Positions 36,294 to 43,698 of a stretch of DNA of 64,000 nucleotides are shown in pieces; the stretch's first letter is position 1; the number at the start of each line of letters is the position of its first letter. The stretch comes from Martinezella lusitana (GTDB taxonomy: Bacteria; Pseudomonadota; Alphaproteobacteria; Rhizobiales; Rhizobiaceae). Both the position numbers and the translations under genes were made by a program. The stretch covers positions 248,001 to 312,000 of the forward strand of contig NZ_JAFEVL010000010.1 of the NCBI RefSeq assembly GCF_016901135.1, given 5' to 3'. A model generated the notes under the pieces. It worked only from the letters and a program-made list of their open reading frames with translations. It did not search any database and was not told the origin of the DNA.

Positions 36294-37013
36294 CTAGGCT
36301 TTCGCCGCCAGCCAAATGACGTGACGCGCGCCGCTCTTGCCATTGGCGCGCGTATGGACCACCTCGGCGGCAAAGCCACTATCACGTAGGCGCCTTGTGA
36401 AACGCTCATCAGGCCCAGAAGACCAGACGGCGAGGACACCGCCCGGGCACAATGCGCTATGGGCGGCCTTCAGGCCCTGATAATCGTAAAGACCATCATT
36501 AGCCTCGGACGTGATGCCATCAGGACCATTGTCGACATCGAGCAGGATGGCGTCGTAAGTCGCCTTGCTCGCGCGGATGAGCGATCGGACATCGCCTTCG
36601 TGAATGGCGACGCGCGGATCGTCGAGGCAGCCATCGAAGACCGTTGCCATCGGCCCGCGTGCCCAGGCGACGACGGCCGGAACCAGCTCGGCCACCGTGA
36701 CCTTGGCGTCCACGTCCAGCTCGCCGAGCGCCGCGCGCAAGGTAAACCCCATGCCGAGGCCGCCGATCAGCACATGCGGCGCCTTCCGGCCCTGGATCTT
36801 TTCGCAGGAAAGCGTAGCAAGCGCGCGTTCCGAGCCGCTGAGACGGCTGTTCATCAGCTCGTTGGTACCGAGCATGATGGAAAATTCCTGGCCGCGCTGC
36901 TTCAGCCGCAGCTCACCGCCGCCGGGGATTTTCGCAGTATCGAGCAAGGTCCAGGGGATCAAGGGCAACTCTTCGACTGATCTTAAATCGGCGGGGACCT
37001 TATCGCCTGTCAA
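36294..37013 (-). CDS. Spermidine synthase-like / SAM-dependent methyltransferase
   Basis: Up to 239 aa. No ATG occurs before residue 47, so the start is a TTG; 37013 is given, and a TTG near 36965 is equally likely. The core is spermidine-synthase-like: HVLIGGLGMGFTLRAALGEL (glycine-rich cofactor loop), KVTVAELVPAVVAWARGPMA (acidic strand 2), RVAIHEGDVRSLI and YDAILLDVDNGPDG. Polyamine-specific gatekeeper residues are not clear, so true spermidine synthase activity is doubtful. Confidence 0.75.
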   Translation of the reverse strand: MTGDKVPADLRSVEELPLIPWTLLDTAKIPGGGELRLKQRGQEFSIMLGTNELMNSRLSGSERALATLSCEKIQGRKAPHVLIGGLGMGFTLRAALGELDVDAKVTVAELVPAVVAWARGPMATVFDGCLDDPRVAIHEGDVRSLIRASKATYDAILLDVDNGPDGITSEANDGLYDYQGLKAAHSALCPGGVLAVWSSGPDERFTRRLRDSGFAAEVVHTRANGKSGARHVIWLAAKA

Positions 37014-37064
37014 GCGTTTGGAATAGCCTGTTATATTATTTGCGAGGTTTAGATCGCGATCATG

Positions 37065-37502
37065 CTAGTTCGTCGGCACAAAGCTATTGCTATCTGGGTC
37101 GCGAGCAAAGGCGCTTCCGCTTGGTGCGTTGATGAGATGTAACCAGCTATCGTAGGCATTCAAGACCACGCCCAAGGCGGCATAGGCGGCCGTGTCGGTA
37201 TCTGAATCTTCAATAGAAACGTCATCGCCACGAATACGCCATCCGCTGTCGGGAAACTGGTCATTCTCGCCGGTGAGGTCTGGCTCCTCACGATAAAGGT
37301 ATTGAACGAGCGATCGCTTTTCGATCACGTTCCTGTCGACGAGACATCGCTCCCAAAATTCACGGCGAAATTTTTCCGGCTCGATGATGGGAGTCTCACG
37401 GAGGAAATCAACGGCAACGACGTGGTGGCGTTCGAATGCTATTTCAGCTCCAACCTTCAATTGTGGAATATCACAGGGATCGTTATCAACCGTCCCTGTC
37501 AT
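37065..37502 (-). CDS. DUF2185/Imm33-like immunity protein
   Basis: 145 aa. The C-terminal half matches the DUF2185 (Imm33) pattern: YLYREEPDLTGENDQFPDSG then WRIRGDDVS (the PDS-GWR-G core), NAYDSWLHLINAPSGSAFAR and a final SFVPTN. In polymorphic toxin systems this family neutralises a cognate toxin, but orphan copies are common. The N-terminal 60 residues (VGAEIAFERHHVVAVDFLRE) are an extra segment. Base composition is AT-richer than neighbouring genes, suggesting transfer. No toxin gene is visible nearby. Confidence 0.7.
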   Translation of the reverse strand: MTGTVDNDPCDIPQLKVGAEIAFERHHVVAVDFLRETPIIEPEKFRREFWERCLVDRNVIEKRSLVQYLYREEPDLTGENDQFPDSGWRIRGDDVSIEDSDTDTAAYAALGVVLNAYDSWLHLINAPSGSAFARDPDSNSFVPTN

Positions 37503-37553
37503 CGACAGACCCGATATAGTCGATATCTTAACCCATAGCCTTTCGGCACCATA

Positions 37554-37847
37554 TTAGTGGCTATGTGGAATACTTCGCACAATGAGCTTCGCAAAGTCGC
37601 CGGGCTTCAGGGCCTCCAGTTCCTCGTCCAGTGGCAGGAAGAACGTATACGGCGCTTCCACTACTATCGGGCGCGGATCATCCAATTCGATGGTCCCAAA
37701 CTGCTGTCGCCATAAGTTGTAAAAAGTAGTATAAACGTCACGCAGTTTTTCACACTGGCTCTCGTCCAAATTTATCCCCAATTGCCCGCGCCCTTCTGTG
37801 AATAGCAGTCGGAACCGTTTGACAGCAATGTAAGCGGTTGCGGACAC
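37554..37847 (-). CDS. Hypothetical protein (islet gene)
   Basis: 97 aa from a GTG at 37847, the only possible start after an in-frame stop. Charged and aromatic-rich: YIAVKRFRLLFTEGRGQLGI, then a helical segment CEKLRDVYTTFYNLWRQQFG and a proline-rich strand RPIVVEAPYTFFLPLDEELE. I recognise no domain. It starts 15 bp after the urocanase-like stop and 51 bp before the Imm33-like gene, and shares the lower GC of the latter. It could be a second immunity-type gene or a remnant. Confidence 0.5.
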   Translation of the reverse strand: MSATAYIAVKRFRLLFTEGRGQLGINLDESQCEKLRDVYTTFYNLWRQQFGTIELDDPRPIVVEAPYTFFLPLDEELEALKPGDFAKLIVRSIPHSH

Positions 37848-37862
37848 AGGTCCAGCGCTTTA

Positions 37863-39521
37863 TCACAGCCTAATATAGGGCACATCCTTCTTCGCCACTT
37901 CGTCCAGCGCTTCCTCATAGCCCGCATCGGCATAGCGCATGACGCCCAGCGCCGTGTCGTTGGTGAGCGCATGGTCGAGCCGCTCGTCAGCGGCCGGTGT
38001 GCCGTCGGCAACCACGGTGACGCCGCAGCTGGTCATATAGCCCGCATAGCCGCCGCCGCCGGAATGGACGACGACGAGATCGGCCATCGACGAGCAGAGC
38101 ATCATCGCGTCGATCAGCGGCCAGTCCGCGATGGCGTCGGAGCCGTCCTTCATGCCTTCGGTCATGATGTTCGGATGCGCCATGGCGCCGGCGTCGAGGT
38201 GGTCGCGCGAAAAGGCGATCGGGCCTTTCAGCTCGCCGCTTGCGACAAGCTCGTTGACGCGGCGGGCAAGTGCCGTGCGTTCGCCGTGGCCGAGCCAGGC
38301 GATGCGCGCCGGCAGCCCTTCGAAGGGGACGTGCTCGCGGGCAAGGCGGATCCAGTTGGTGACGATCTTGTTGTCCGGGAACATTTCCAGCAGCAGGTCG
38401 TCGATGCGGGCGATATCGCTTTCCTCGCCCGAAAGCGCCATCCAGCGGAAGGGGCCGATGGCGCGGCAGAACAGCGGCCTGAGGTACGCCTCGGTGAAGA
38501 TCGGGATATCGAAGGCGTTGGTGACGCCGCCTTCCTTCGCCTGCGTGCGGATCAGGTTACCATTGTCGAAGACTTCAGAGCCTTGTCTCTGGAAATCCAG
38601 CATCGCCTTCACATGCTCGACGATCGAGGCGCGGCTTGCCGCCATCAGCTGCCCCTGGCCGTCGTCGCGAAGGTCTTTGACCTGTTGCAGGCTCATGCCC
38701 TTCGGCACATAGCCATAGACGAGATCGTGGGCCGATGTCTGGTCCGTGACGATATCGGGCACGATGCCGCGCCGGGCGATCTCGGGATAGATCTCCGCCG
38801 CATTGCCGACGAGGCCGACCGAGCGCGCCCGCTTCTCCTTCACTGCTGCATCGATCATCGCCAGCGCCGAATCGAGGTCCGGCGCGATCTCCTGCAGATA
38901 GCCGATCTCCTGACGTTTCTTCGCCCGCTCCGCATCGATATCGACGCAGAGGATGGCAGCGCCCGCCATGCGTCCGGCCAGAGGTTGCGCGCCGCCCATG
39001 CCACCGAGGCCGGCAGTCAAAACGAAGCGGCCAAAGAGATCACCGCCGAAACGGCGCTCGGCAATGCGCATGAAGATTTCGTAGGTGCCCTGGATGACGC
39101 CCTGGCTGCCAATATATTGCCAGGCGCCGGCGGTGAGGCCTCCCCAGCAGATCAGGCCTTTGCGCTGCAGCTCATAGAAGACTTCCGCCTTCGCCCATTG
39201 CCCGACGATGTTGCAGTTCGCCATGATGACGAGCGGTGCCTTGTCATGCGTGCGGACGAGGCCGATGGGCTTGCCGGATTGGATGAGCAGCGTCTGGTTT
39301 TCGTCCATCTCTGTCAGCGCCTTGACGATGCCCTTATGCGCCGCCCAGTTGCGCGCCGCCTTGCCGAGGGCTGCGTAGACGATGAGATTATCCGGATCTT
39401 CGCCGACCGAGAGCACATTTTCGAGCAGGCGCAGCAGCGCTTCCTGCCGCCAGCCCTTGGCGCGCAGCTCCGGGCCGCCCGGAATCGGGAATTTCGGATG
39501 ACGTGGATTGGCTTTCGGCAT
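37863..39521 (-). CDS. Urocanate hydratase family protein, divergent (proposed thiourocanate hydratase)
   Basis: 552 aa, the length of HutU. It has the urocanase backbone: QSGKPIGLVRTHDKAPLVIM, GQWAKAEVFYELQRKGLICW, NAD-binding VLTAGLGGMGGAQPLAGRMA, the active-site Cys352 in RPLFCRAIGPFRWMALSGE, and KDGSDAIADWPLIDAM. However, the late motif reads HSGGGGYAGYM (residues 486-496), where true urocanases have HHGGGVGMGYSQH. Automated annotation would call this HutU. With the MIO-less lyase and hydantoin-type enzymes in the same operon, a thio- or N-methyl-urocanate hydratase is more likely. It is last of the six catabolic genes, 41 bp after the tfoX-like gene. Confidence 0.85.
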   Translation of the reverse strand: MPKANPRHPKFPIPGGPELRAKGWRQEALLRLLENVLSVGEDPDNLIVYAALGKAARNWAAHKGIVKALTEMDENQTLLIQSGKPIGLVRTHDKAPLVIMANCNIVGQWAKAEVFYELQRKGLICWGGLTAGAWQYIGSQGVIQGTYEIFMRIAERRFGGDLFGRFVLTAGLGGMGGAQPLAGRMAGAAILCVDIDAERAKKRQEIGYLQEIAPDLDSALAMIDAAVKEKRARSVGLVGNAAEIYPEIARRGIVPDIVTDQTSAHDLVYGYVPKGMSLQQVKDLRDDGQGQLMAASRASIVEHVKAMLDFQRQGSEVFDNGNLIRTQAKEGGVTNAFDIPIFTEAYLRPLFCRAIGPFRWMALSGEESDIARIDDLLLEMFPDNKIVTNWIRLAREHVPFEGLPARIAWLGHGERTALARRVNELVASGELKGPIAFSRDHLDAGAMAHPNIMTEGMKDGSDAIADWPLIDAMMLCSSMADLVVVHSGGGGYAGYMTSCGVTVVADGTPAADERLDHALTNDTALGVMRYADAGYEEALDEVAKKDVPYIRL

Positions 39522-39562
39522 GGAATTCCCTTCCCTGATTTGATCGTTATTTCGGCGGCCAG

Positions 39563-39892
39563 CTATTTCGGCGGCAAGCCTTCGACGAAGTCCAGCGCGG
39601 CCAGAAGCAGCCGCTTGCGCAGCATGTCGTTGCCATAAGCCTCCGGTCCGGCGCGGACCCAGCCCTGCATCTTCCGGCCGCCTAACTGCATGGGTTTGAC
39701 ATCATGCTGCTCCAGCGCCCAGGCATCGTTGCCCTTGCCGAGGCGGATCAGCATCCCGCCTTCCCGGGCGCCGCACATGAGATGACCGTTGAGCAGAAAG
39801 GCCCAGCCGCCGAACATCGCCTTTTCGCTAAGCCCGGGCCGCCGCCCGAGCTCTTCCCTCAGCAATTCTTCGAGACCGGCGTCACGGGCCAT
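39563..39892 (-). CDS. TfoX/Sxy N-terminal domain protein
   Basis: 109 aa, a single TfoX-N domain: MARDAGLEELLREELGRRPG then LSEKAMFGGWAFLLNGHLMC, with the KxMFGG signature and a C-terminal WVRAGPEAYGNDMLRKRLLL. It lacks the C-terminal TfoX domain, so it is not a competence activator of the E. coli Sxy type. It sits inside the catabolic operon, 18 bp after the DUF917 gene and 41 bp before the urocanase-like gene. The role here is unknown; a binding or accessory function is possible. Confidence 0.85.
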   Translation of the reverse strand: MARDAGLEELLREELGRRPGLSEKAMFGGWAFLLNGHLMCGAREGGMLIRLGKGNDAWALEQHDVKPMQLGGRKMQGWVRAGPEAYGNDMLRKRLLLAALDFVEGLPPK

Positions 39893-39910
39893 TTAAGCCT
39901 CCCGCGTTTC

Positions 39911-41011
39911 TCAGCTCTTCTTGCCGGCCAAAGCGTATTTTGCGATCTCGATCCCCATGGCCTTCTCGACAGAGGGATAGACGGTCGGATCGAGCACGCT
40001 GGCCGAGAGCGGAATGATGTCCATCGGCACGTGCAGGATGAAGACGTTCATCCCCTCGTGTAGCTGGCCGACGCTCAAGGGCTCGCCCTCAGGCGAGAGC
40101 GTGGTGATGACGGAGGGGAATGTCGCGAGGCGCTTACCGTTGGTGTCTTCGACGGCCATGTATTCGTTCATCACATGCATGACGGCGGCCTTCTCGCCAG
40201 TGCCGACCGTGATGGTGCCGATATCGAAGGCTTCCTTCGTGTAGACGACATCTTTCTTGGTGATCGTACCCTCGGCAAGGATATGGCCGCCGGTCGTCTT
40301 GCAGATGGCGTCGATGACGGCACTGCCGCCCTTCTTTTCCGCCTCGATGATCGCTTCTCCGAGCGAGAGCGCCATGGAGATGCCGCCGAGCGCTGCATGC
40401 GTGCGGACATAGGAGGCCCGCAACGGATTGCGGCAGGAGGCGATGAAGCCGCCGGACTGGTCGGAAGCGGCCCGCAGGATCGGCGAGATCTTCGCCGTCG
40501 CACCCTTCACCACGAGTTCGATGTAGCGGTTCTCGGCGCGATTGCCGCCGACGGCGGTCTGGATCATCTGCTCTGGCGAACCCGCCATGCCGATCGAACC
40601 CATGTCGCCTGTGGGATGTGCCCGGATATCGCCGACCGCATCCACCACCTTCGTGCCAAGAATGGCCGACGGCAGCCAGCCGTTCAGCGTCGAAGACTTG
40701 CCGTTCTGGCCGATGATCAGGCCGGAAAGCTTTTCGCCGAGCTCGTCCTGCAGCAGCTGCGCGGCCTTGACGTAGTCGATGCCCTGCATTTCCCAGGGGG
40801 TGGTGGAGGCCGGTGCGCCGATGGCGGCTGCCGTCGCGATCCAGTCGTTGTCGTCAAGCTCGTCGATCGGCACCAGCTCCGGCTTGCCGACATTGACGGC
40901 GGCATAGCCGAGCATACGGCCGTGATCGGCCCAGCCGCCGCCACCGGCGGCATAAACGGAGCCGCCCTTGACGGCCGCTTCCACATCCTTGGCAACGAGT
41001 ACGCGTCCCAT
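39911..41011 (-). CDS. DUF917 domain protein (candidate thiohydantoin desulfhydrase)
   Basis: 366 aa, one full DUF917 domain. MGRVLVAKDVEAAVKGGSVY then AAGGGGWADHGRMLGYAAVN is the glycine-rich start, with ELDDNDWIATAAAIGAPAST and GSSHLxVA-free middle segments (SIGMAGSPEQMIQTAVGGNR, RYIELVVKGATAKISPILRA). DUF917 proteins cluster with hydantoinases and some relate to acetone/hydantoin-type enzymes; no general activity is fixed. By position in the pathway I propose that it removes sulfur from 3-(5-oxo-2-thioxoimidazolidin-4-yl)propionate. That is inference. It is 3 bp from the upstream M20 gene. Confidence 0.85.
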   Translation of the reverse strand: MGRVLVAKDVEAAVKGGSVYAAGGGGWADHGRMLGYAAVNVGKPELVPIDELDDNDWIATAAAIGAPASTTPWEMQGIDYVKAAQLLQDELGEKLSGLIIGQNGKSSTLNGWLPSAILGTKVVDAVGDIRAHPTGDMGSIGMAGSPEQMIQTAVGGNRAENRYIELVVKGATAKISPILRAASDQSGGFIASCRNPLRASYVRTHAALGGISMALSLGEAIIEAEKKGGSAVIDAICKTTGGHILAEGTITKKDVVYTKEAFDIGTITVGTGEKAAVMHVMNEYMAVEDTNGKRLATFPSVITTLSPEGEPLSVGQLHEGMNVFILHVPMDIIPLSASVLDPTVYPSVEKAMGIEIAKYALAGKKS

Positions 41012-41014
41012 TGG

Positions 41015-42289
41015 CTACTCCCGGTTCTGTTTGAGGCTTTTGTCCATGTCGCGCACCGCCTCGAACAGCACGGCGGCGCCCATGGCGATATCGTCATTCT
41101 CGGCCCATTCCTCGGCGCAGTGGCTGCGGCCTTCCTTGCAGGGCACGAAGATCATGGCGGCAGGCGCGACCTTGGCGATCCAGGCCGTGTCGTGGCCGGC
41201 GCCGGAGGCCATACGGCGATGCTTGGCACCGACCGTTTCGCAAGCGCGCTCGAGCGTTTCGAGCAGGTTCGGATCGCCCGGTGTCGGCATATTGTCGGAG
41301 ACGCGCGCCGGTGGCTTGATCGTCACACCGTAAGCCGTCGCTATCTTTTGCACTGCGCCATCGATCCAGGCGAGGAACTGTTCCATGTCGCCGCGGATTT
41401 CAGCACGGCCGTCGATCAGCAGGACGACCTTGGAGGGCACGACATTGGCGGCATTCGGCTCGATACGGAATTCGCCCACGGTGGCCGCGAAATGGCCCGG
41501 CGTCTTCGCCTGCTCCGCGGCCTGCTGCCTGATATCCAGCACGAGCTGGGAGGCTGCGACAAGCGCATCCGCGCGCCGGTCCATCGGCGTCGTGCCCGCA
41601 TGGTCGGCGCGGCCTTCAACGGTGATTTCGATGCGGGTGATACCGGCGATCGCAGTGACGATGCCGATATCCTTGTTCTCGGCTTCCAGCACAGGGCCCT
41701 GCTCGATATGCAGTTCGAGGAAGCCGGCAAGATCCGGCCGTTTCTGTGCGAGCAGCACGGCGGGATCGCCGCCGACTTCTGCAATGCCCTGCGCAAGGGT
41801 GCGCTCGCCGCTGGTGCGGGTAAGCCACGCCTCTGGTATCTGCCCGGTCATGCCGCGGCTGCCGATGCAGGAGACGCCGAAGATGCTGACTTCCTCTGCG
41901 AGGAAATCGACGATCTCCAGATCGTGGTCCAGCTGGATATCGCGATCCTTCAGCGAGCGGGCGACTTCCAGCGCCGCGATCGTGCCGGCGATGCCGTCGA
42001 ACCGGCCGCCATCGGGAACGGTGTCGGAATGCGATCCCACAAGGATCGTGCCGAGGCCGGGTTTTGCACCCTCGCGACGGCCAATCAGATTGCCGGCGGC
42101 ATCCATGCGCGTCGTGAGCCCGGCTGCCTTCATGCGCGCTTCGATGTAAGCGCGGCCTTCCAGAAAGAGCGATGAGAAGGCCCGGCGTGTCCACGGGTGC
42201 CCGGGCTCGGTAATGCCGGCCAGCGCGTCGATGTCTTCAGCGATGCGGTCGGCGTTGACGGGCAGGTTGTGGCGCTTCGGTTGGTTCAT
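41015..42289 (-). CDS. M20-family Zn-dependent hydrolase (proposed N-carbamoyl-L-glutamate amidohydrolase)
   Basis: 424 aa, the AllC/HyuC/beta-ureidopropionase type. All dinuclear zinc ligands are visible: ILVGSHSDTVPDGGRFDGIA (His and bridging Asp), VDFLAEEVSIFGVSCIGSRG (Glu pair), FLELHIEQGPVLEAE (His) and SHCAEEWAENDDIAMGAAVL (His). RADHAGTTPMDRRADALVAA is the dimerisation domain. Such enzymes cleave N-carbamoyl or ureido amides to amine, CO2 and ammonia. The start overlaps the upstream amidohydrolase stop (ATGA). In the proposed pathway it makes glutamate from N-carbamoyl-glutamate. Confidence 0.88.
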   Translation of the reverse strand: MNQPKRHNLPVNADRIAEDIDALAGITEPGHPWTRRAFSSLFLEGRAYIEARMKAAGLTTRMDAAGNLIGRREGAKPGLGTILVGSHSDTVPDGGRFDGIAGTIAALEVARSLKDRDIQLDHDLEIVDFLAEEVSIFGVSCIGSRGMTGQIPEAWLTRTSGERTLAQGIAEVGGDPAVLLAQKRPDLAGFLELHIEQGPVLEAENKDIGIVTAIAGITRIEITVEGRADHAGTTPMDRRADALVAASQLVLDIRQQAAEQAKTPGHFAATVGEFRIEPNAANVVPSKVVLLIDGRAEIRGDMEQFLAWIDGAVQKIATAYGVTIKPPARVSDNMPTPGDPNLLETLERACETVGAKHRRMASGAGHDTAWIAKVAPAAMIFVPCKEGRSHCAEEWAENDDIAMGAAVLFEAVRDMDKSLKQNRE

Positions 42290-43671
42290 CGGGCGGCTTC
42301 TCCGGCAATGATTTGGCGAGGCAAGGGACGCACGAAGCTGCCGGAGCCGGGTTCGGCCAGCACCTTCTGTCCCTCGGTGATCTTTCTGCCTCTAAGGTAA
42401 GCGGCGGATATCGTCCAGGGCAGGCGGATGCCATGATAGGGGCTCCAGCCGACGACGTTGTTGCCGCTTGCCGCTGCGTCATAGATCATCTCGCGCGGTT
42501 CCAGCACGACGATGTCGGCATCCTTGCCTGGTGTCAGCGCGCCCTTGATATGGTCGAGGCGGAAGTGCCTGGCCGGATTTTCCGCCATCAGCTTCGCCGC
42601 CCAGGTCAGCGGCACGCCGCGTTCCAGGGCACCCTTTACGAAGAGCGGCACCATGACCTCCAGTCCCGGCACGCCGGAAGCGTTCGCCAGCATGTCCGGA
42701 TTGTTCTTGCGGTTTTCCGACCAGCTCACGTGGTCGGTCGAAACCAGCCAGACATTGCCTTCCGCCACCTTGCGCCACAAGGTTTCCACTTCGGCGCGCG
42801 GGCGGATCGGCGGATTTATTTTCGCCTTGCCGCCGAGACGCCTAACATCGTTTTCCTCGTCGAGCGTCAGATAGTGGATGCAGCATTCGACCGTCGCTTC
42901 GAAGCCATCGCGGCGATAGGCGCGGGCGATGTCGTAGCCGCGGCCGAGCGAGCAGTGCACGACATGGGCCGGGCAGCCGGTGTCGGCGCCCGTTTCGAAG
43001 ATCGTATGCATGGCAAGCAGCTCGGTAATCGGCGGGCGGGAGAGGCCGTGGGCGCGATAGTCGGTGACGCCGCTGGCCTTCACCTGCTCCATGTAAGTCC
43101 GAACGGCTTCGTCATCCTCGTTGTGCACGCCAGCGGTCAGCCCGGTCGGCGCGATCGCTGCAAAGCAGGCGTCGAGCAGGGCTGGCGGGATGCGCGGGAA
43201 ACGCTTGGGATCCGTGCCGAAGGTGGAGAATTTAAACGCCGAGACGCCGGCCTCGACCATTTCGGCGATGCGCGCGGGGCCTTCTTCCGGGTCAATCGTG
43301 CCATAGAGGGCGAAATCGACGCGAGCCTGCGGCGAGGCATGGTCGACCTTCTTCTTCACTGCCGCGGCAGAGCAGACGAGATTGCCTTCGTCATAGGGCA
43401 TGTCGACGATGGTGGTGATGCCGCCGGCCGCTGCCGAGCGGGTTGACCAGATGAAATCCTCCTGGTCCTTCTGCGAGAGCGAATGCACCTGCGCGTCGAT
43501 CGCACCGGGCAGGATCAGCGCCTTGCCGAGGAGATGCCGCTCGCGCGCCGCCGGCGGCACGCCGATGCCGATCTCGGCGATCTTGCCGTCGCGCACGGCG
43601 ACATAACCCGCTTCCACGATGCGCTCAGGCAAAACCACGGTGCCCTGCAGAACAAGATCGAAATCCGCCAT
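42286..43671 (-). CDS. Cyclic amidohydrolase, dihydroorotase/allantoinase type (proposed hydantoin-5-propionate hydrolase)
   Basis: 461 aa, amidohydrolase TIM barrel. The ligand set is: D59-A-Q-V-H63 (normally D-x-H-x-H, so the first His is Gln61), the carbamylated-type Lys147 (VSAFKFSTFG), His183 (GVHNEDDEA), His239 (HVVHCSLGRG) and Asp313 (LVSTDHVSWSENRKNNPDM). The C-terminal APGKDAD-like GALTPGKDADIVVLEP is typical. It opens cyclic amides such as hydantoins, dihydropyrimidines or allantoin. The Gln substitution implies an altered metal centre. It is 27 bp after the lyase gene and overlaps the M20 gene by 4 bp. Confidence 0.86.
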   Translation of the reverse strand: MADFDLVLQGTVVLPERIVEAGYVAVRDGKIAEIGIGVPPAARERHLLGKALILPGAIDAQVHSLSQKDQEDFIWSTRSAAAGGITTIVDMPYDEGNLVCSAAAVKKKVDHASPQARVDFALYGTIDPEEGPARIAEMVEAGVSAFKFSTFGTDPKRFPRIPPALLDACFAAIAPTGLTAGVHNEDDEAVRTYMEQVKASGVTDYRAHGLSRPPITELLAMHTIFETGADTGCPAHVVHCSLGRGYDIARAYRRDGFEATVECCIHYLTLDEENDVRRLGGKAKINPPIRPRAEVETLWRKVAEGNVWLVSTDHVSWSENRKNNPDMLANASGVPGLEVMVPLFVKGALERGVPLTWAAKLMAENPARHFRLDHIKGALTPGKDADIVVLEPREMIYDAAASGNNVVGWSPYHGIRLPWTISAAYLRGRKITEGQKVLAEPGSGSFVRPLPRQIIAGEAAR

Positions 43672-43698
43672 GTGCGTTCTCTCCGCTTATCGGTTGGT

